Part shown: piece by piece, positions 40,914-54,600 of the stretch | Numbering within the stretch: position 1 is the stretch's first letter | How the letters are laid out: each line of letters starts with the position of its first letter | DNA from: Litomosoides sigmodontis | Lineage: Eukaryota > Nematoda > Chromadorea > Rhabditida > Onchocercidae | Length of the DNA stretch: 64,000 nucleotides | Direction of reading: 5' to 3' | Assembly (NCBI GenBank): GCA_963070105.1 | Contig: OY718804.1 | Span: 11,237,817 to 11,301,816, forward strand | The notes under the pieces: generated by a model | The model's input: only the letters and a program-made list of their open reading frames with translations | Told to the model about the DNA's origin: nothing | Database searches by the model: none | Program-made: the position numbers and the translations under genes

Positions 40914-43198
40914 CCACTGTAGAAATAGCTTCTGTTATAAAAGCAAATAATTCATTTTACAACAAATTCTCCAACTTCGAAATTGCTCCAAAACTCTCTT
41001 TGCATTTCATGCTTGAAGGAAAGGATCAAATAGTCTCCTTAATAGATGTCAATAATTCTTGTAGCCAATAATTTGACGACTGAGCAAGTTCAATTTAAGT
41101 GCTCGGCTCCCACTAACTTTGCAACGTTTTAACCTTCCAGGCTCTTTTTGCTTACAATGCTGAAACCAACAGATGAACAACACTTGCAACCATTCTCATT
41201 GGCTAATAATTGTTGCTGTTAGTTGGTCTCTGAGAAGTTTAGATGAAAAGTTAGAGTGAAAATTCAACAAAAAGAGTTGACGAAAGTAAAAGATGAAGTG
41301 TACTTACGCATGTCGTCAATTGTCAACAAAGACGCGACAAGGAAGAGCGTAACGAAGGCCATATTACGAATTCAGAAATTAGTTAATTACTCACTTCTAC
41401 CTGCTACGTGGGTGACCCTGCCGCACTGCTTCAACGACTGTTGCTTTTGTGCGGCTGTCTGTTGTTTACGGAAGGATTGATTATATTTGCATGAATGGTA
41501 GCTGTCAAAATAAAATATTACTCAGTTTGTTCAGCTGTCGTGACGCCTCCAGCGTTGTTGCAATTGTACGAATGAAACAATTTAATCTCAGGAAAAGCAA
41601 GGAAAACAGAAGCAGTAAATGACAGAGTCTAATCTAATCATTTACTTGCACAACTAGTTGTTGCCACGTGCATGGTTACGTCAGAGAATAAAATGTCTTA
41701 TTAAAGTAATATTTGCTACGGTATAGGGTAATGAAAGATTATTCCATGTTCGTCAATGAAGTGAAGGATTGTAATCGTTTTTGAAACCATTTGAGTTGAT
41801 AGGAATTCACGTAGAAGCTCACGGATGATTTCAAAAAGCTTTTGTGGATCACTGGAATGACGCCGAAATTTTCGGGTATTTTGGATAGCTATGGAAAATG
41901 TTGGAATTTTGAGAAATCATGGGAAAGAATTACACTGAAATTCTTGTAGATTATGATAATTATTGTTAAATTTTTCCGAAACTTTTTACGAACAGTGTCG
42001 TTTTAGAAATTCCGAATACTTTGCGAGATTACACAACGTTGTGGAATGATAATGTATTAGCGAAATGAGAAGAAAACCACTGAGGTCATTTTCAAAAAAA
42101 ACTTTTGAGATTGTTAAATTTTGACTTTCCTCACAATTCTGAACAGTGTTGGTGAAGGGACCGGACCATCACATTTTCATTTTTCAATCACTTCAATCAA
42201 TCACTTCAGATGCATAAATTAGCAAAACATAGAAAAGAGATGATTGATTGGCAGCAATGAGCCTTGGATGGGATGAGTCGCTTAAAAGGATTAATTAAAA
42301 ATGATCGGTCGATGGATTCGAAACGATCAATTTGAAAATAAGAGATGCATTTGCATGACAGCACTTGATGACAATTCTTCATGCGATAGTAATTCTGTGC
42401 TCAAACAGTTTCGAAATAATTCACGAAGCACAATCATCGACCTGGCTGTCAGGAGTGGACTAAAAGGCAGACAGTGTACACGTTTGTTTGCACGGAAAAG
42501 CAGGATGAACTGAACCGCCGCCATCACAACTAGGCTATCCGATCCGACCTTCCTCAGTGAATGATTATTTCGCATAATTCCAAGGAAAGTTTTCGCTTTC
42601 GGCAAAGCTAAATGTCTGAGAAAGCAATTGCTCTCAGCTGCTTGTGCAAGCAATAACTTTAATGAGTACTTTTCGCATCGCTCGTGCCACTGTCGCGGAG
42701 GTTGGAGGATTGCTGCTCGCCGGCAGCTCCAATTCCCTCTTTTGCTTTCGAAAGCGCAAATGGCTTTTCCAGAAGGGCGGAATAGAAATCGCTATGAAAG
42801 CCATCAACCTACTGCGAGGAATTATTCATTCACAATGAGCCAACTGGGACAGTTGAAGGTTAGCGGTTAGTTCCAGTGTGATTCCCTATACGAACAAGAA
42901 ATCTACTTGAATTGATCTCTCACGTTGTCGTAAGAGATGGGCATTTTACCACACATTACGTATCACCATACTTTCAGCTAGGCCTAAAGCATGAACGACG
43001 CTTCTACATTGTAAAATGCAAGAGTCAAAGGTTACCGATGCGACCGATATTACATGAAGATGATTTAATTTCTTCTAATAATGCCAGTTGCACGGTCATT
43101 TTTCATCACTCGAAATTGCACTAATCTTCGCACAAAGTTCGAACAGCAGGATTTCCCACGTCATTAGGGTTGTGTGGGTGTGATGACTTGCAAGGGTA

Positions 43199-43204
43199 TT
43201 TATT
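43199..43204 (-). terminator. AATAAA polyadenylation signal of the DUF19/CPG4-like gene
   Basis: On the minus strand AATAAA lies about 16 bases after the TAG at 43220, a short but normal distance for a compact 3' end. Confidence 0.6.
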
Positions 43205-43219
43205 TATAAATTGATAAAA

Positions 43220-46144
43220 CTAGCAAAATATGAAAATGAGGCAGCCAAGAGTCAAGAAGTGTGCAGGGACGATGACGACAAGAGGGGAAGGATCGGCCGA
43301 GTTAGCCGCCAGGAAACTGCTGCCGCCGCTGCTGCTGCTGCTGCTGCTGCTAGCAACCTCCTCAGCATTATCAATGCCGTTATCGTAATAACTGATATCA
43401 GTGTCCCTGTCAATGAAAACGTGTCCACTGCTTGTCCCCTCATCCTGGCTCTTCGATGTTGCTGGCTTTCTTGGACCAGCAACATGCTCCGATGATAATT
43501 CCTTGGCCAGCTTTTTGCTGCTGTCACTATCAACCTCAGATATTGAACTCGTGGTAGCATCTTCGTTGGACCAAATAATTTTTGCCTTCCCGTTTAATAT
43601 CTCCTAAATATTTCCATGCAATTTACAAATCACTCGCACTCCAAATTTCTTTGCAATTCCATATCACTCACACATTTCGGCCCATTTCAAAGCGCCCCCC
43701 CTTTCACGGACACATTTGCAATGGAATAAAATGTTGGAAAAATGAAGAAATTGTTCAAAAAGTTTTCCAATGCTTGAAATCGAGCTGTAAATAAAGCTAT
43801 CAAATTGCAATTATGTCATTAAATATAACAATAAAATACCTTGTGCCGTAATAAATCTTCATTATGCACTGAAGCAACAGTGGTTGTAAACGGAAATACT
43901 TCTGGCGGGGAAGGCGGAAATGTTCCGGTCAAAGTGGAGTGTCCGGTAAATTGGCATCTTGGCAAGAGGGTACTAGTTGTATCCCTGAGCACTCGAAATA
44001 TCATCGTCCAAGCTTCAGCACCACAACCATATGCTATCGGTCGTTCAACACAACCCGCGAAGTAATTGAGAGCTCTAAGGAAATCATTTTAATTCCTTCC
44101 CTCACACTCTCCATTTTTTGCGAATTAAATAAGAATGCGAAAAAAAAATTTCTATTAAACAGGAAAATAGAAATTTTGGTTTCATCATAAATTTTAAATA
44201 TAAATTACAAAATTAGAACTGTTGCACTTGATGAAGCTAAAACGACAACTTACTGGCACATTTCATCAAAACGAGTCAATGTTGCCGGGTTCAGCCGACC
44301 ATTGGCGCTCTCAATGTGTTTCAAAGTAATTTCATGGCATTGTTTTATCGTTGGTTGTCGGTCTAATTCAACTAAACACTCAGCACTTGCCATGAATGCT
44401 ACAAAAATTTATTCATTCATTAACCGATCATATTATTATGGGTTCTTTAAAACATTCTCCTCCAAATTAATCTCACTGTTGGCACAATTCAAGCCGACAT
44501 CTTTTACAACTTGAATTTCTTTTACTTGGCGCATTTAATTATAAAATTTCATTCCCACAAAAGTTAATGTTTTGAATTAACTTCGCTGCAATTATTATTT
44601 TAATCAGAAATTATTGAATTAATTGATTGATTTCTGAATATCTTCAATTATCCTAATCTCATTTCTTGATAATAAGATCAACAATTTAGTGGATTTTCGA
44701 GAATTATAGAAAATCACTTTCATATCCTTCGTTGCACAGGAATCCGTACGAAGCATCAATGAGGCTTGTTGTAATATGTTTTGGACATTGCTGGCGCAAC
44801 TTGTAAACGCATCCGTTGAAATTTCGGACTAACCTGTAAATTGGAGCTAATCTCCTCCAAAGCATTGCTTTTTAGATTATTAGGTTGCAATTTAACTGCC
44901 ACACAATTAATTTCAAACTCGCTGCACTATTTTAAGTATCATTTTGGATAAAAATTGATTTCGTTTCAAAATTTCGCTTCAAAATATTTCATTAAAAGGG
45001 AGATTTTCGAAAAATATATTCTTAAATTTTTCAGTGCCAAAATAAGGAAGCATTACGACTTTTCTACTCGATAAGAATGTAAAATTCACGTGAGAAGTTA
45101 CAAAGTGACCTGCAAAGCTCACGAAATACGTATCGTCCAATTTTCGGCAGTGTAATTGCTTGACCAAAGCTGTTTTTTGCAGCATTTGATGAGTTTTGGT
45201 CATCCTTAAAACTAAACATTCAAAGTGATAAATTTCCAAAAAAATTAAAAGGCGAATGTGACTTTTAGGTTCAGTTGAGAGAGTAAAATTTAGACGTTGA
45301 CTAACTCTTAGTCGCACCAATCATTAATTATTTGCAGTAATTAATTAGTGAAAATTTGAGAATGAGGAGGATTCTCAGTCATCTTACTCGCTGTACCTGA
45401 CCATCACTTATTGTTTCATATCAATCATTTTACCCCCTCGTTACGTAACTTATTCGACGGGAAAAACTCTGCCGTGTCACATTTGACCAGTTATTTGAAG
45501 CTAACTAACTTCAACATCTACTAGCAACAATCGTGTTGGTAGCTGTAAAGTGTTCGCGCAAATATTTAAGCCTAAAATGGTTTGCTTAATGTTTAGAATT
45601 CCTAGAATTTAATTTGATGAATGTTGTGACAATTAAAAGACATGCTGATTTTTCAGGCAAAGAATGCTCGTTGATTGCTTGCAAGAGAAAGAAGCAAAGT
45701 TCAGTTTAGATTACCATTACCTCCAATGTCACACTCACAGATGACGTTTGACTAATTTCCGCTTTCAAAGCTTCCGGAAAAGGAGCGAAGAATTTCAGCA
45801 CTGTGAAATCACCCAGAAAACTCAGTTTTGGCACCAACGAATTCGCACTGGGAAAATGATGCAAAGAAGAGTTCATGACGTGACAAAGACGTTAACTCAT
45901 TGCCTCACAGATGCACCATCATGCCGCATATCGGATTTTACGGATTTTGTTATAAAGAAGGATAAGTTTGCAAAATTGAGAATACTTTCCAGGTGGGAGG
46001 AAGAAGAATGCCGGCTACCAACACCAACCTCTTGATTAAGAACCTTGGCGTACTGGGCAATCGGTTGCACGCATCTTTGAATAGCCTCGTTGTCTCGACG
46101 GGAGCAGTGAAGTGTTGCAAATTCTGGATGTATTAGCAGCACTC
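43220..46144 (-). CDS. Secreted cysteine-rich DUF19/CPG4-like protein, probably GPI-anchored, incomplete model
   Basis: Exons placed: 46144-46029, 44833-44718, 44398-44254, 44074-43840, 43603-43220 (TAG). The last four join cleanly in phase with GT-AG introns. Cysteine-containing blocks follow the order of the nematode DUF19 / chondroitin-proteoglycan-4 fold: HCSRRDNEAIQRCVQPIAQY, NFNGCVYKLRQQCP, SYGFLCNEGYE, SAECLVELDRQPTIKQCHEI, FDEMC, YFAGCVERPIAYGCGAEAW, LLPRCQF. After this comes a low-complexity acidic and Ser-rich linker with a Ser7-Gly2-Ser2 run and a hydrophobic C-terminus (PLVVIVPAHFLTLGC then IFIFC), which fits a GPI attachment signal. Function is probably cell surface or extracellular matrix; CPG proteins carry chondroitin, but I see no proof of that here. 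Unresolved: the signal-peptide exon upstream of 46144 and at least one exon between 46029 and 44833, because the phases there (0 and 2) do not meet. Confidence 0.7.
43319..43355 (-). repeat. AGC/GGC repeat encoding the Ser/Gly run
   Basis: A GCT/GCC trinucleotide run on the plus strand. In the minus-strand gene frame it reads Ser7-Gly-Gly-Ser-Ser, just before the putative GPI signal. The poly-Ala readings on either strand are shadows in other frames. Confidence 0.8.
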
Positions 46145-48194
46145 CTGAAATCAAATCCTTTTCTATCAGTATGAGCTAAATGTCTGTTGAGATTTCCACA
46201 TTCGGCTGCCCTAAAATTGAACTTTGGTACGAATAAGATACTAATGACTTGTTCTTTCAATAAGTAATCGGTGAAGTGTAGCACTTAAAACTTCTGAATA
46301 CTCTAAAATTATTACTAAAGGTAGTGAAGTAATTCATAACGAATGCATACCGATAATGAAAACAAATGAATAAGCTCGACACATCTCATAAGCATCCCAT
46401 CTGTCTAACAATCGGTACTCAATCCGCAAATTAATTTTTCAGCAAACTTCACCCAATTTTACCATTTTTTTGGCCTTCCTGAAATTAATTATCTTCACAA
46501 TCAATGAACTCCAATCAAATGAAACCGTTTTAGGTACGTAAATTTTGCGCGTAAAAGTTTTATTATTCAGTGCTTCTTTCTCGTACTTTTTCAACATTCC
46601 AATGTAATTCTATTATTTTCATTTTCATAATTTTTAGTTAAATATCTGTTAAAATGTGATTAATTTTTCCATGAAGTTAGTTGGTGCAAAGAAAACGAGT
46701 GGTAATTTAGACCAATTTGTTAAAAATTGTAAGCGATAATTGGAACTTCAAGTGTGAGAACAGCGTTACCTTCCCAATTATTACTGTTTTTTTAAAGGAA
46801 AAATTTAAGTTTCCAATTTCATTATGAAATGACGAGAAAGTAGAGAGTAGCACACAGCGTGTCCTCATCGCTTTCATGTCAACAATTATTGTTGGCATGA
46901 AACCAAAGCAATACGTTCCGGAAAGTTCAAAGGTTGAACGCTCACATAAATACTACTTTTGCAACATACAGGTTCGTGTAAGAAGAGGAAGCAATCAGTT
47001 ATAGAAGTATTTAGATAAAGCCAAGTTGGACGATTCCATCGCAGCACTTCCTTCTCCCATACATCTCAATTTTTGCAGAAAACTTAAAATGGAAATTTGA
47101 GAAGTATGGAGTGGGCCAAATTCACGAAGCTACCAAGAAATGAGTCGTTTAACATTTAAGCGACGGTTTCGAACTACCTTGATTGATATATAAACTGGAA
47201 TAATTTTTGCATATCAAACTATCCTATAATTGTTAACAAAATTTTGACAATTTTTCAGGCCAATTCATGCATGACAAGTGAACGCAAATGACATTTCGTG
47301 CTCCGCACGAAACCACTCAATCATTTCAACTCGCTTTTCAGCATGCCCACATTACTCTCTACTGTTAGCAACAATACGACATTTGAAATTTTGTGACCAA
47401 CGTGATCGATAGCTCTTCGCTACATTTGCATGCTCATTTCAGTTATTCTTCAAATTGACTCAACACGTGCAGTATTTCAGGATGGTACAACAATCGTTAC
47501 GTCAATGTTAATTCGTGCAATAACAAGAAAATTCAATTAATTAATTAAAAATGTTTGAATTTCCCTTCAATTTCATCAAAAAAGGGAAGTGGCAATACAG
47601 AATGTTTCCATTTCAAGAGTGTAGAGACAAAGATTGCTGAGGCACGTTGATCTCAGGCTTCCCTGCCTTTCCGAGAGCTATCAATGACCGTCCACATCGC
47701 AACCGTAAAAATATATCCGCTATTTTTTAATTAAAACAAATGGCCGGCATGATATCAACATGCCTTAGCACAAAAATGGAAAACATTTCACTCCACTGAT
47801 CGATGAAGCAACGTTTACAGTTCTCTCGGATATCATCTATGTTTCAGCCATACGTTATCACTGCTTACAAGTAGGATTGGTCAAGCATGGAAATTACTAA
47901 TAACCTTACGTACTGTGCAGACTGAAGTTAGACGCATCACTTAAGCTTTAAAATCGTTAATTGCTGAAGAAGGATTAGAAGCTAACGCACAACACGTACC
48001 GTTCTCAGGCTCTTTGCAATACAGGATACGTATAAAATACCATAATAACGCGCTATTATTGACGAAATGATTATCTTCCAAATCCATCAACAGTTCGAAA
48101 AAGTCAAAATGACTCCTCAAGGATAGGAGGAGGAAGTGACGCAATTCATAGCTCTCACCCAGACATGCACGTAAGGCCGAATTGAAATTGTTTT

Positions 48195-48217
48195 AAAAAA
48201 AAAAAAAAAAAAAAAAA
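48195..48217. repeat. Poly-A tract (23 bases)
   Basis: Uninterrupted A run. It might mark a retroposed sequence, but the bases before it show no recognisable gene or SINE. Confidence 0.9.
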
Positions 48218-48911
48218 GGACAATAGAATCGATTGTGACACAGCAGGAGGATTGCGCTTACGCCCTTCCCTTCAAACAGGCAATAAATATCCTTTTCCTT
48301 TGCGCGGATGTGCTGCCTTGCGCCCTCACTTCCGTCAGTGCCTTCCTTCTTATTACATCATCTCTCGACGTGTTTTGTAACGCTCAATTTAATCAATTCA
48401 ACCGTTGTAGGAAAGTAAAACCATTAAGTCAGCACTTAGGGAAGCCTCTCTCTTCTCTCCTCTTCCTCACTTTTCCCCTCACTGGAAAACAAATTTAATT
48501 TAATAATCCCTCCCTGCACCGCTCATTAAAGTGAGAGAGATTTGCAGTTCAACTTCAGTGGCGAATGCTTTTCCTTTGTTTTACTCGCACCGCATTTTTC
48601 ACCCTTTCCTCTCCCAACTCTCTGGAAGCAGTTCACCACTGTGATCGGTCCAAATAGAAATTAATTTCCTCTGTAACTGATGCAACAAACTTGAAATGCA
48701 GCATTTCAACAAAGAAACTGGGACATTCGCCTATTCATCGGTATTATCGACAATTAAAACCGAGAAATTTTCACGTCGAACGTTATACCGCCACGGACAA
48801 CAACAATCCCTTCACTTCCTGCCACGCTATATTTTGATACGATAAGCAGGCATCTAACTACCTCAGTTCATTCTTACTCTAACTTGTCTGTTAAATAATC
48901 ACCAGTGAATG

Positions 48912-48934
48912 AACGTAACGTAACGTAACGTAAA
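48912..48934. repeat. (CGTAA)n microsatellite
   Basis: About four tandem CGTAA units. Confidence 0.85.
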
Positions 48935-51578
48935 CCTTTAAATTTCCCTATCAGTGTACTGGTCTGTTGGATAAATGTGTGCGGTACGGCATCATTACTG
49001 CCTAAAGAAGTGAAGCTTTGATAGGATTAAATAATTTGAAAGGAACAGATTAAATTCAGCGGTGTGTCAGCGAGATTAACTAATTAAAGTAAATTAGCAA
49101 TTGAATTTGTGCTATATTTCAAAGCGTAACGTGCGTTGCTTACCTTTCGAAGTGCGGTATGAATTTTAAAAGATTACTCGTTCCAATATGAAATACTACG
49201 AACTACGACTCCTTTCTTTTCCTAAGGAAAATCAAAGTTATACCAAGCAAACTGCATTCTGTCTCGAACGGCTGTGAAACGCAGCGGTATGCTAAATTAT
49301 TGGTTGAATTTCACAGGCTTGGCCTCATTTACACAACATCAACAAGAATCAAGGACGTTTGCTGAGATCCGCGGGAAGGGTCACTGGTAGAGGACAAAGG
49401 GAAAAGCGAGGGGTAGGTTGAGTCTAAGCGTGTACTGTAGACGTATTTCTGACGGGACAAATATTTGTTGGAGCAGTCTCAAACGATTGGCTTGCTGAAA
49501 TGACCAGTCGGTTGAGCATGACAATGAGAGGTGCAGGAGTGGAAGAGGATGAGAAGATGGAAAATCAGAAAGGGAGGTGAGAGGCGAAAGGTCATTCGTC
49601 ATTATTGCAAGTTTAGTTACGAATTTAGCAGTGGCAGTAGCTATTTGCGCATCGACACTGTCACATTGACGCTTCAGGAGTGCTAGCTGCGCTAGCTACG
49701 TGAAGGACGCGTCGGAATTCCTTGGGACAGCATTCCCTCTTCATCCAACAGCAGCTTCAATCACCAGTGCTACGAAAAATTGGAAATTTTTTTAATTCAT
49801 ATTTGTGAATCAGCAACTTCAAATGACATTTTGTGCAATAACCGATAAAAAATTATTCAACGATTAGTTCTGCAACGATCAAAATTGCTGGGTAACAGAG
49901 TGAAATATTTTGAAGAAATATGAATATCTCTATGAACAATGAATGCTTGAATTGCTCGTCGAACTGGCTAGCTGAATTTTTGAAAGACCACAGAAGTTTA
50001 GAAGTGAAAGAGGGAGGATAAATTTTCACACTGTCGGATGTATTTGAGAGGTGAAAAAAAAAGGGACAGAAGAAGAAGAGGAATGAGGAATAGAAGAGGA
50101 GGGAAGTTCAGCAAACAATTGGGTAGGAACACGGGGTTTTCACTATAGGGTTAAGGGCTCTCAGTCAGTTTTCTTCGAGGAACGATTTTACCCACTTGAA
50201 ACAAACTCGCTGACAATCGCTGACCGTCCACAATGACCACTACTGGTCTTCTTCATTACTCCATCCTGTCTCTCAACCCACTTCAAATCCCTTTCGAATC
50301 AAAAGAAGTGACATACACTTTCACCGCGAGCCTTCCCCACATTTACCTGTCTTCATCGCTCACGTCACTCCGCAAATCTATTACTGCAAAACGAATGATG
50401 TCGGCGAACTGTATCAGTCAATTTCCAATCAAAATCATCTATGAATCTCTCTGATGACAATAAACAAGAGTTTAATACAGCGAGATATATTTAGTGCATA
50501 ACTAACATAGCAGTTACTTAACACGCCAGTATTCGGTTATTTCATATTTGATATTCATCTTAAAATAAATAATTAGGAAGTCTCAATTCCGTAACAAGTT
50601 GGAGAGGAATTAGAATCTTCAGCGTTTCACTTCAAATCGAATTAATTCTCAGTCGATTATCGCTACGGGACTTAGGCACAGGTAACTTACTACTTCTTTC
50701 CCTCTCCTTCCTCCTGCTAATGAAGTATCTAAGATTTGCTAAATTATGATTACAGTTCAATCTACAACTACTTAAATAAGCTTGCTTAGAAGTAATTGAT
50801 AGACAGATGTTGCCTGTAGCCGGAATGACTTTAACTTGTGAGAATTAAACGAGGAGCTTTAAGTTTAATCAAATCGAAGTCAACTGTCACGCCTCTCATG
50901 ATATGGTAGTCGATGGCATTTCATCTCCTTTTTTCCCAATGAAGGAAGTTCACGAGGAAGTCAACTACAGTTGCAGAAGGGCAGTTTGAGCAGTTCTGGC
51001 AATCATCTTGCTTCATCCAACCTACTCGCTATCGGCAATTTCAAAATACCAACTTCGTAAATGACGTAATTTCTATCAATGTGTTTGGGAACTTATCAGT
51101 TCTCGTCATTTCCTCGTCCCAAAATGCTGATAACTCAGAAAAATTTTTAAACGAAATATATGACTGAACTTAATCAACCAAATTTAGCATTTTAGGCTGA
51201 AATTAAATACTTCAATTTCATCCAACTTCTTCAAAAGCAATTTTGATTAGACTGATTTGAGCTTATTTGGAAGACAAGTAGTAGAGAGATTATTTTCGGA
51301 GTAATTAATGAGAAGTCTAAAAATATAATTTTGAAAATTGAAAAGAAAGTAAAATGATAGTACGTACTGGAATTGTTTCAAGTTAGTTTAGAAGAAATTG
51401 AAATTTTGAATTACTGATATTTATTTAAAGTATAAATTAGCAGCAAATTTGCTTTCATACTGGCCAATTAGAAGATATCGTCAAAATTTGAGATGAAAAT
51501 AGCATTAGAAGCAATAGGTTTTCCACTTTTTTTGGAAACTGATAATTACCCGGAAGTGAAGAGTGGTTTGAAAGAGAC

Positions 51579-51620
51579 AAAGAGAGAAAGAGAAAGAGAG
51601 AGAGAGAAGGAGGGAGAAAG
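51579..51620. repeat. GA-rich purine tract
   Basis: Mixed GA and GAAA units. The plus-strand frame across it gives an Arg/Glu run of no significance. Confidence 0.8.
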
Positions 51621-54600
51621 CAAGGAAGGTAGAGAGGAACATAATAATAATCTGCCTTTCGACAGCCTCATTACTCGCATTACTCATTGGCCCTTGGGAA
51701 CCGAAATATAACGAGGCTTTTTTCCGGTCTGTATGAAAAATCCTTGCTAAAAAAATTTCAAGAAATGCTTTGTCAATAAAAAATTTTACTGGAAGAGAAA
51801 TCAATGAGAAAAAGAGAGTGGGAGGATGAAGAGTTATGCCTTATCGATTAAATTTGTTTTTGAAAATGCGTAACTGCCTTTGTGATACTGTTTCTTAATG
51901 CTGTAAATAATTGTATGGTTTGAAGAGACGGATGTCGTCTCTCGTATACCGACCGAACTGTCTGTTTTTATTTCCAAATCGGAAGTGAGAGCGTGTCTCA
52001 ACATAACCGGTTAAGCGGTTATTGGGACTAGATTTTATTTAAAAAACTTCACAAACAAATAGAGCTTAATGGTATTGCGCCATAATACTTGATTAATGGA
52101 TAAAACCGAAGTACTCAGTGATTTTACAATTTAATTTGAAGAGAAATTGACTAATTTATAAACTATGAAATAATTTAGTGGAAAAACAATCATTCTCACA
52201 AACTTAGGCAAACTCTGCATATGAAAGAATTTACTTGCTGCTTCAAAACTTTTAATTTCATAGAAATTCCTGGAAATTGCTTGGTCAAATAAATAAGTGA
52301 AATAAGGGGAAAGAGAGAAGAGTGATTCTAATTGCTTGAATTTTCAACAACGAATATGAGAGATATTGAAGTTTTCAACAGCACACAGATAGCATAAATT
52401 TAATTTCGAGAAACCAATAGAGAAATTTAATTTTCTTTTATTGGACAAACAGCACTTGGAAGAGGCGAATTTTCTTGGAAAAGAAATGTGTGCATCCGTC
52501 GCAATGAAAAGTGGTTTGTAAGCGAATCCGAAATGTGACAGGAAGTTGTCAGTATCGCTTAGCTCCGCACGCCTGACAGGGCGACGAGGACAGATGGGAT
52601 AAGGTCGACTGCATTCGACAAGTTTTCTGGAGTGGTACTTTTATTTAGCAACATATTCAGTATGTTAATGGCGCACTTAATAACGGTAATTGTAACAGTC
52701 AACCTGAACGAGCAATTAGGGGGAAGTACGCAGTGCTATTATAGCGTTAGTGCTGTCACATTTGAGTGGGCCAGCATTTGAATGGCAAGCAAACATTTAA
52801 TTTCATCGTCAACTTACGTGGATGAACCCATCGATGACGCACAGAATGAATGACTTGATGATCAAAGCAGACATTTTTAAGTCGACGAGTGAAATTGCCC
52901 TTCCATACATCACATTATTGTACATAAATAACTGGATAATTAGGACGACGAATAACAGCCACCAGTTAGGTGATGCCTGTTGCGATGCTTTGTTTATTTT
53001 TGGCTGATGGAAGGAGTGGCCAGTGGCTACTACTATTAATGGATATAATGAATGGATGAACAATTGATACAAAAGATTGAATTCGCAGAGGTTGTATGGT
53101 GAATTGAGGATGTCCACTCGTTTCCTAATCCCTTCATTAAATAACGAAAGACGACGACCACACCGTGTCAACAAAAAGGTTAGAAAGTTAAAAACTATTC
53201 AAACCCATTCATCCATTTCTCGGAAACAGCAATCTTTTTCGTGTTTTCTTGTTGCTTTACTAATTTTTGATAATATCAAACTGGAAGGGAGAACGTATTA
53301 GCCAAATGTGTTAGCAAAGTGGCAACCTAAAAAAAGAAAAGCTAAAAAAGCTGAGAGATCGATAAATCAAAATCTGCGATGGCTCGAATTCGAAATTCAG
53401 GTGAAAAACGATACGCCTAAAGAGGAGAGAGAGATTAGTAGGAAAATGTTGGAAAAGAATATTTCTTCCAATGTTTTTATCCTTCCAATATTATATTTCT
53501 GAAGCTCTGTCTCACTGCTGGTTTTGCCTGACAGGGTAAATTAGCCGAGAGTGTTCATTTGGGTTTAAAATGGTAAGGTTAAACATGACGAGCGCCTCAC
53601 CACACTCACATATGTTAATTGTCAAAACAAGTGAATGTCAGCTTAAGATTAATTAATTAAATTACTCCATGTTTGCAGACTTTGCTGAAAGATATAAGCA
53701 AAAAGGGGACAAAAGTAGGATGGGGTTGGTTTGCCGGAAATGGTGAAATAAAACATACTTTGAAGGTGAGCTGTGTCGCACACAGCAGGAGGTAAGGTCC
53801 ATTTAGTCCTCTGGTCTAGTCATGTCGAATTTGCCTTTGGAATATGGAAATGGAAAGAAAAGTCATTCAACATCAAATACCGTCCATTCCTGATCGAAAA
53901 TCATTTCAGGTGAGGCACATTCACTTGCCTTATGGCACTTTGACAGTTAAGCAGTGGTTGGTTAATTGAGACTTTCAAAGAGGAAAATCACAGGAATTAA
54001 TGCAGCATATTTGAAAATTTTTTCAAAATTACTCCATGTCCCCGATAAGAAGGGAGCGCAAGTGTAGGGTAACTAGAAGAGTTAGGTTAGTTGGATTGGA
54101 GGCATAGCAAAGGGTGATATTATAAAAAAATGATTGATTGGGCGAGTGAAGGATGATCGGAGCACGACATGTCACCCCAGAGGTTACCGAAGTGCAGCTA
54201 ACCTTCCCATCTCTCATTCATGCTCACAATATTTCACCTCATAAATTATCCTTCTAACAAATTTACAACTTTTTCGCATTGATTTGCAAGGGAAGCAGCG
54301 AGCGTTCAACGTCTAAAAAAATTGATAATTTTATTACATTTGTATTTTGCACTTAAATTTCATTTTGTTTAGCAAATGGAAATTGCTTCATCTTACTATC
54401 AATTAAAGTTTACGGTAGTGGCAAAAATTCGTAGCGAAGAGAATGCCTAGAGGATTTTCAACAGACAGGAGATTTGGTTTAGACCAACAAAGCTAACTTC
54501 CCACCTTACAGCAGGCCTTCTCCGAACACCCACTGCGTTGATAAAGAAGGGAAGGGAAAGTGACTGTCCATCCTTCAAACTATTGGCCACTTTTCAATGG

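Larger units (their letters stand above)
38829..43198. other. Intergenic region, no gene supported
   Basis: Apart from the tRNA-like relic and an ATTA-rich palindrome at 40878-40913, I see no gene. Frames near 39087-39359, 41256-41480 and 42301-42840 lack homology cues, flanking splice signals or codon bias. Confidence 0.45.

Noticed and set aside
43211..43560. Poly-Ala frames on both strands
   Set aside because: Shadows of the Ser/Gly-coding repeat; only the third minus frame connects to in-phase exons with cysteine motifs.
44979..45320. 113-codon minus frame within the DUF19/CPG4-like gene limits
   Set aside because: It has no cysteine pattern of the family and no phase-compatible sites to supply the missing exon.
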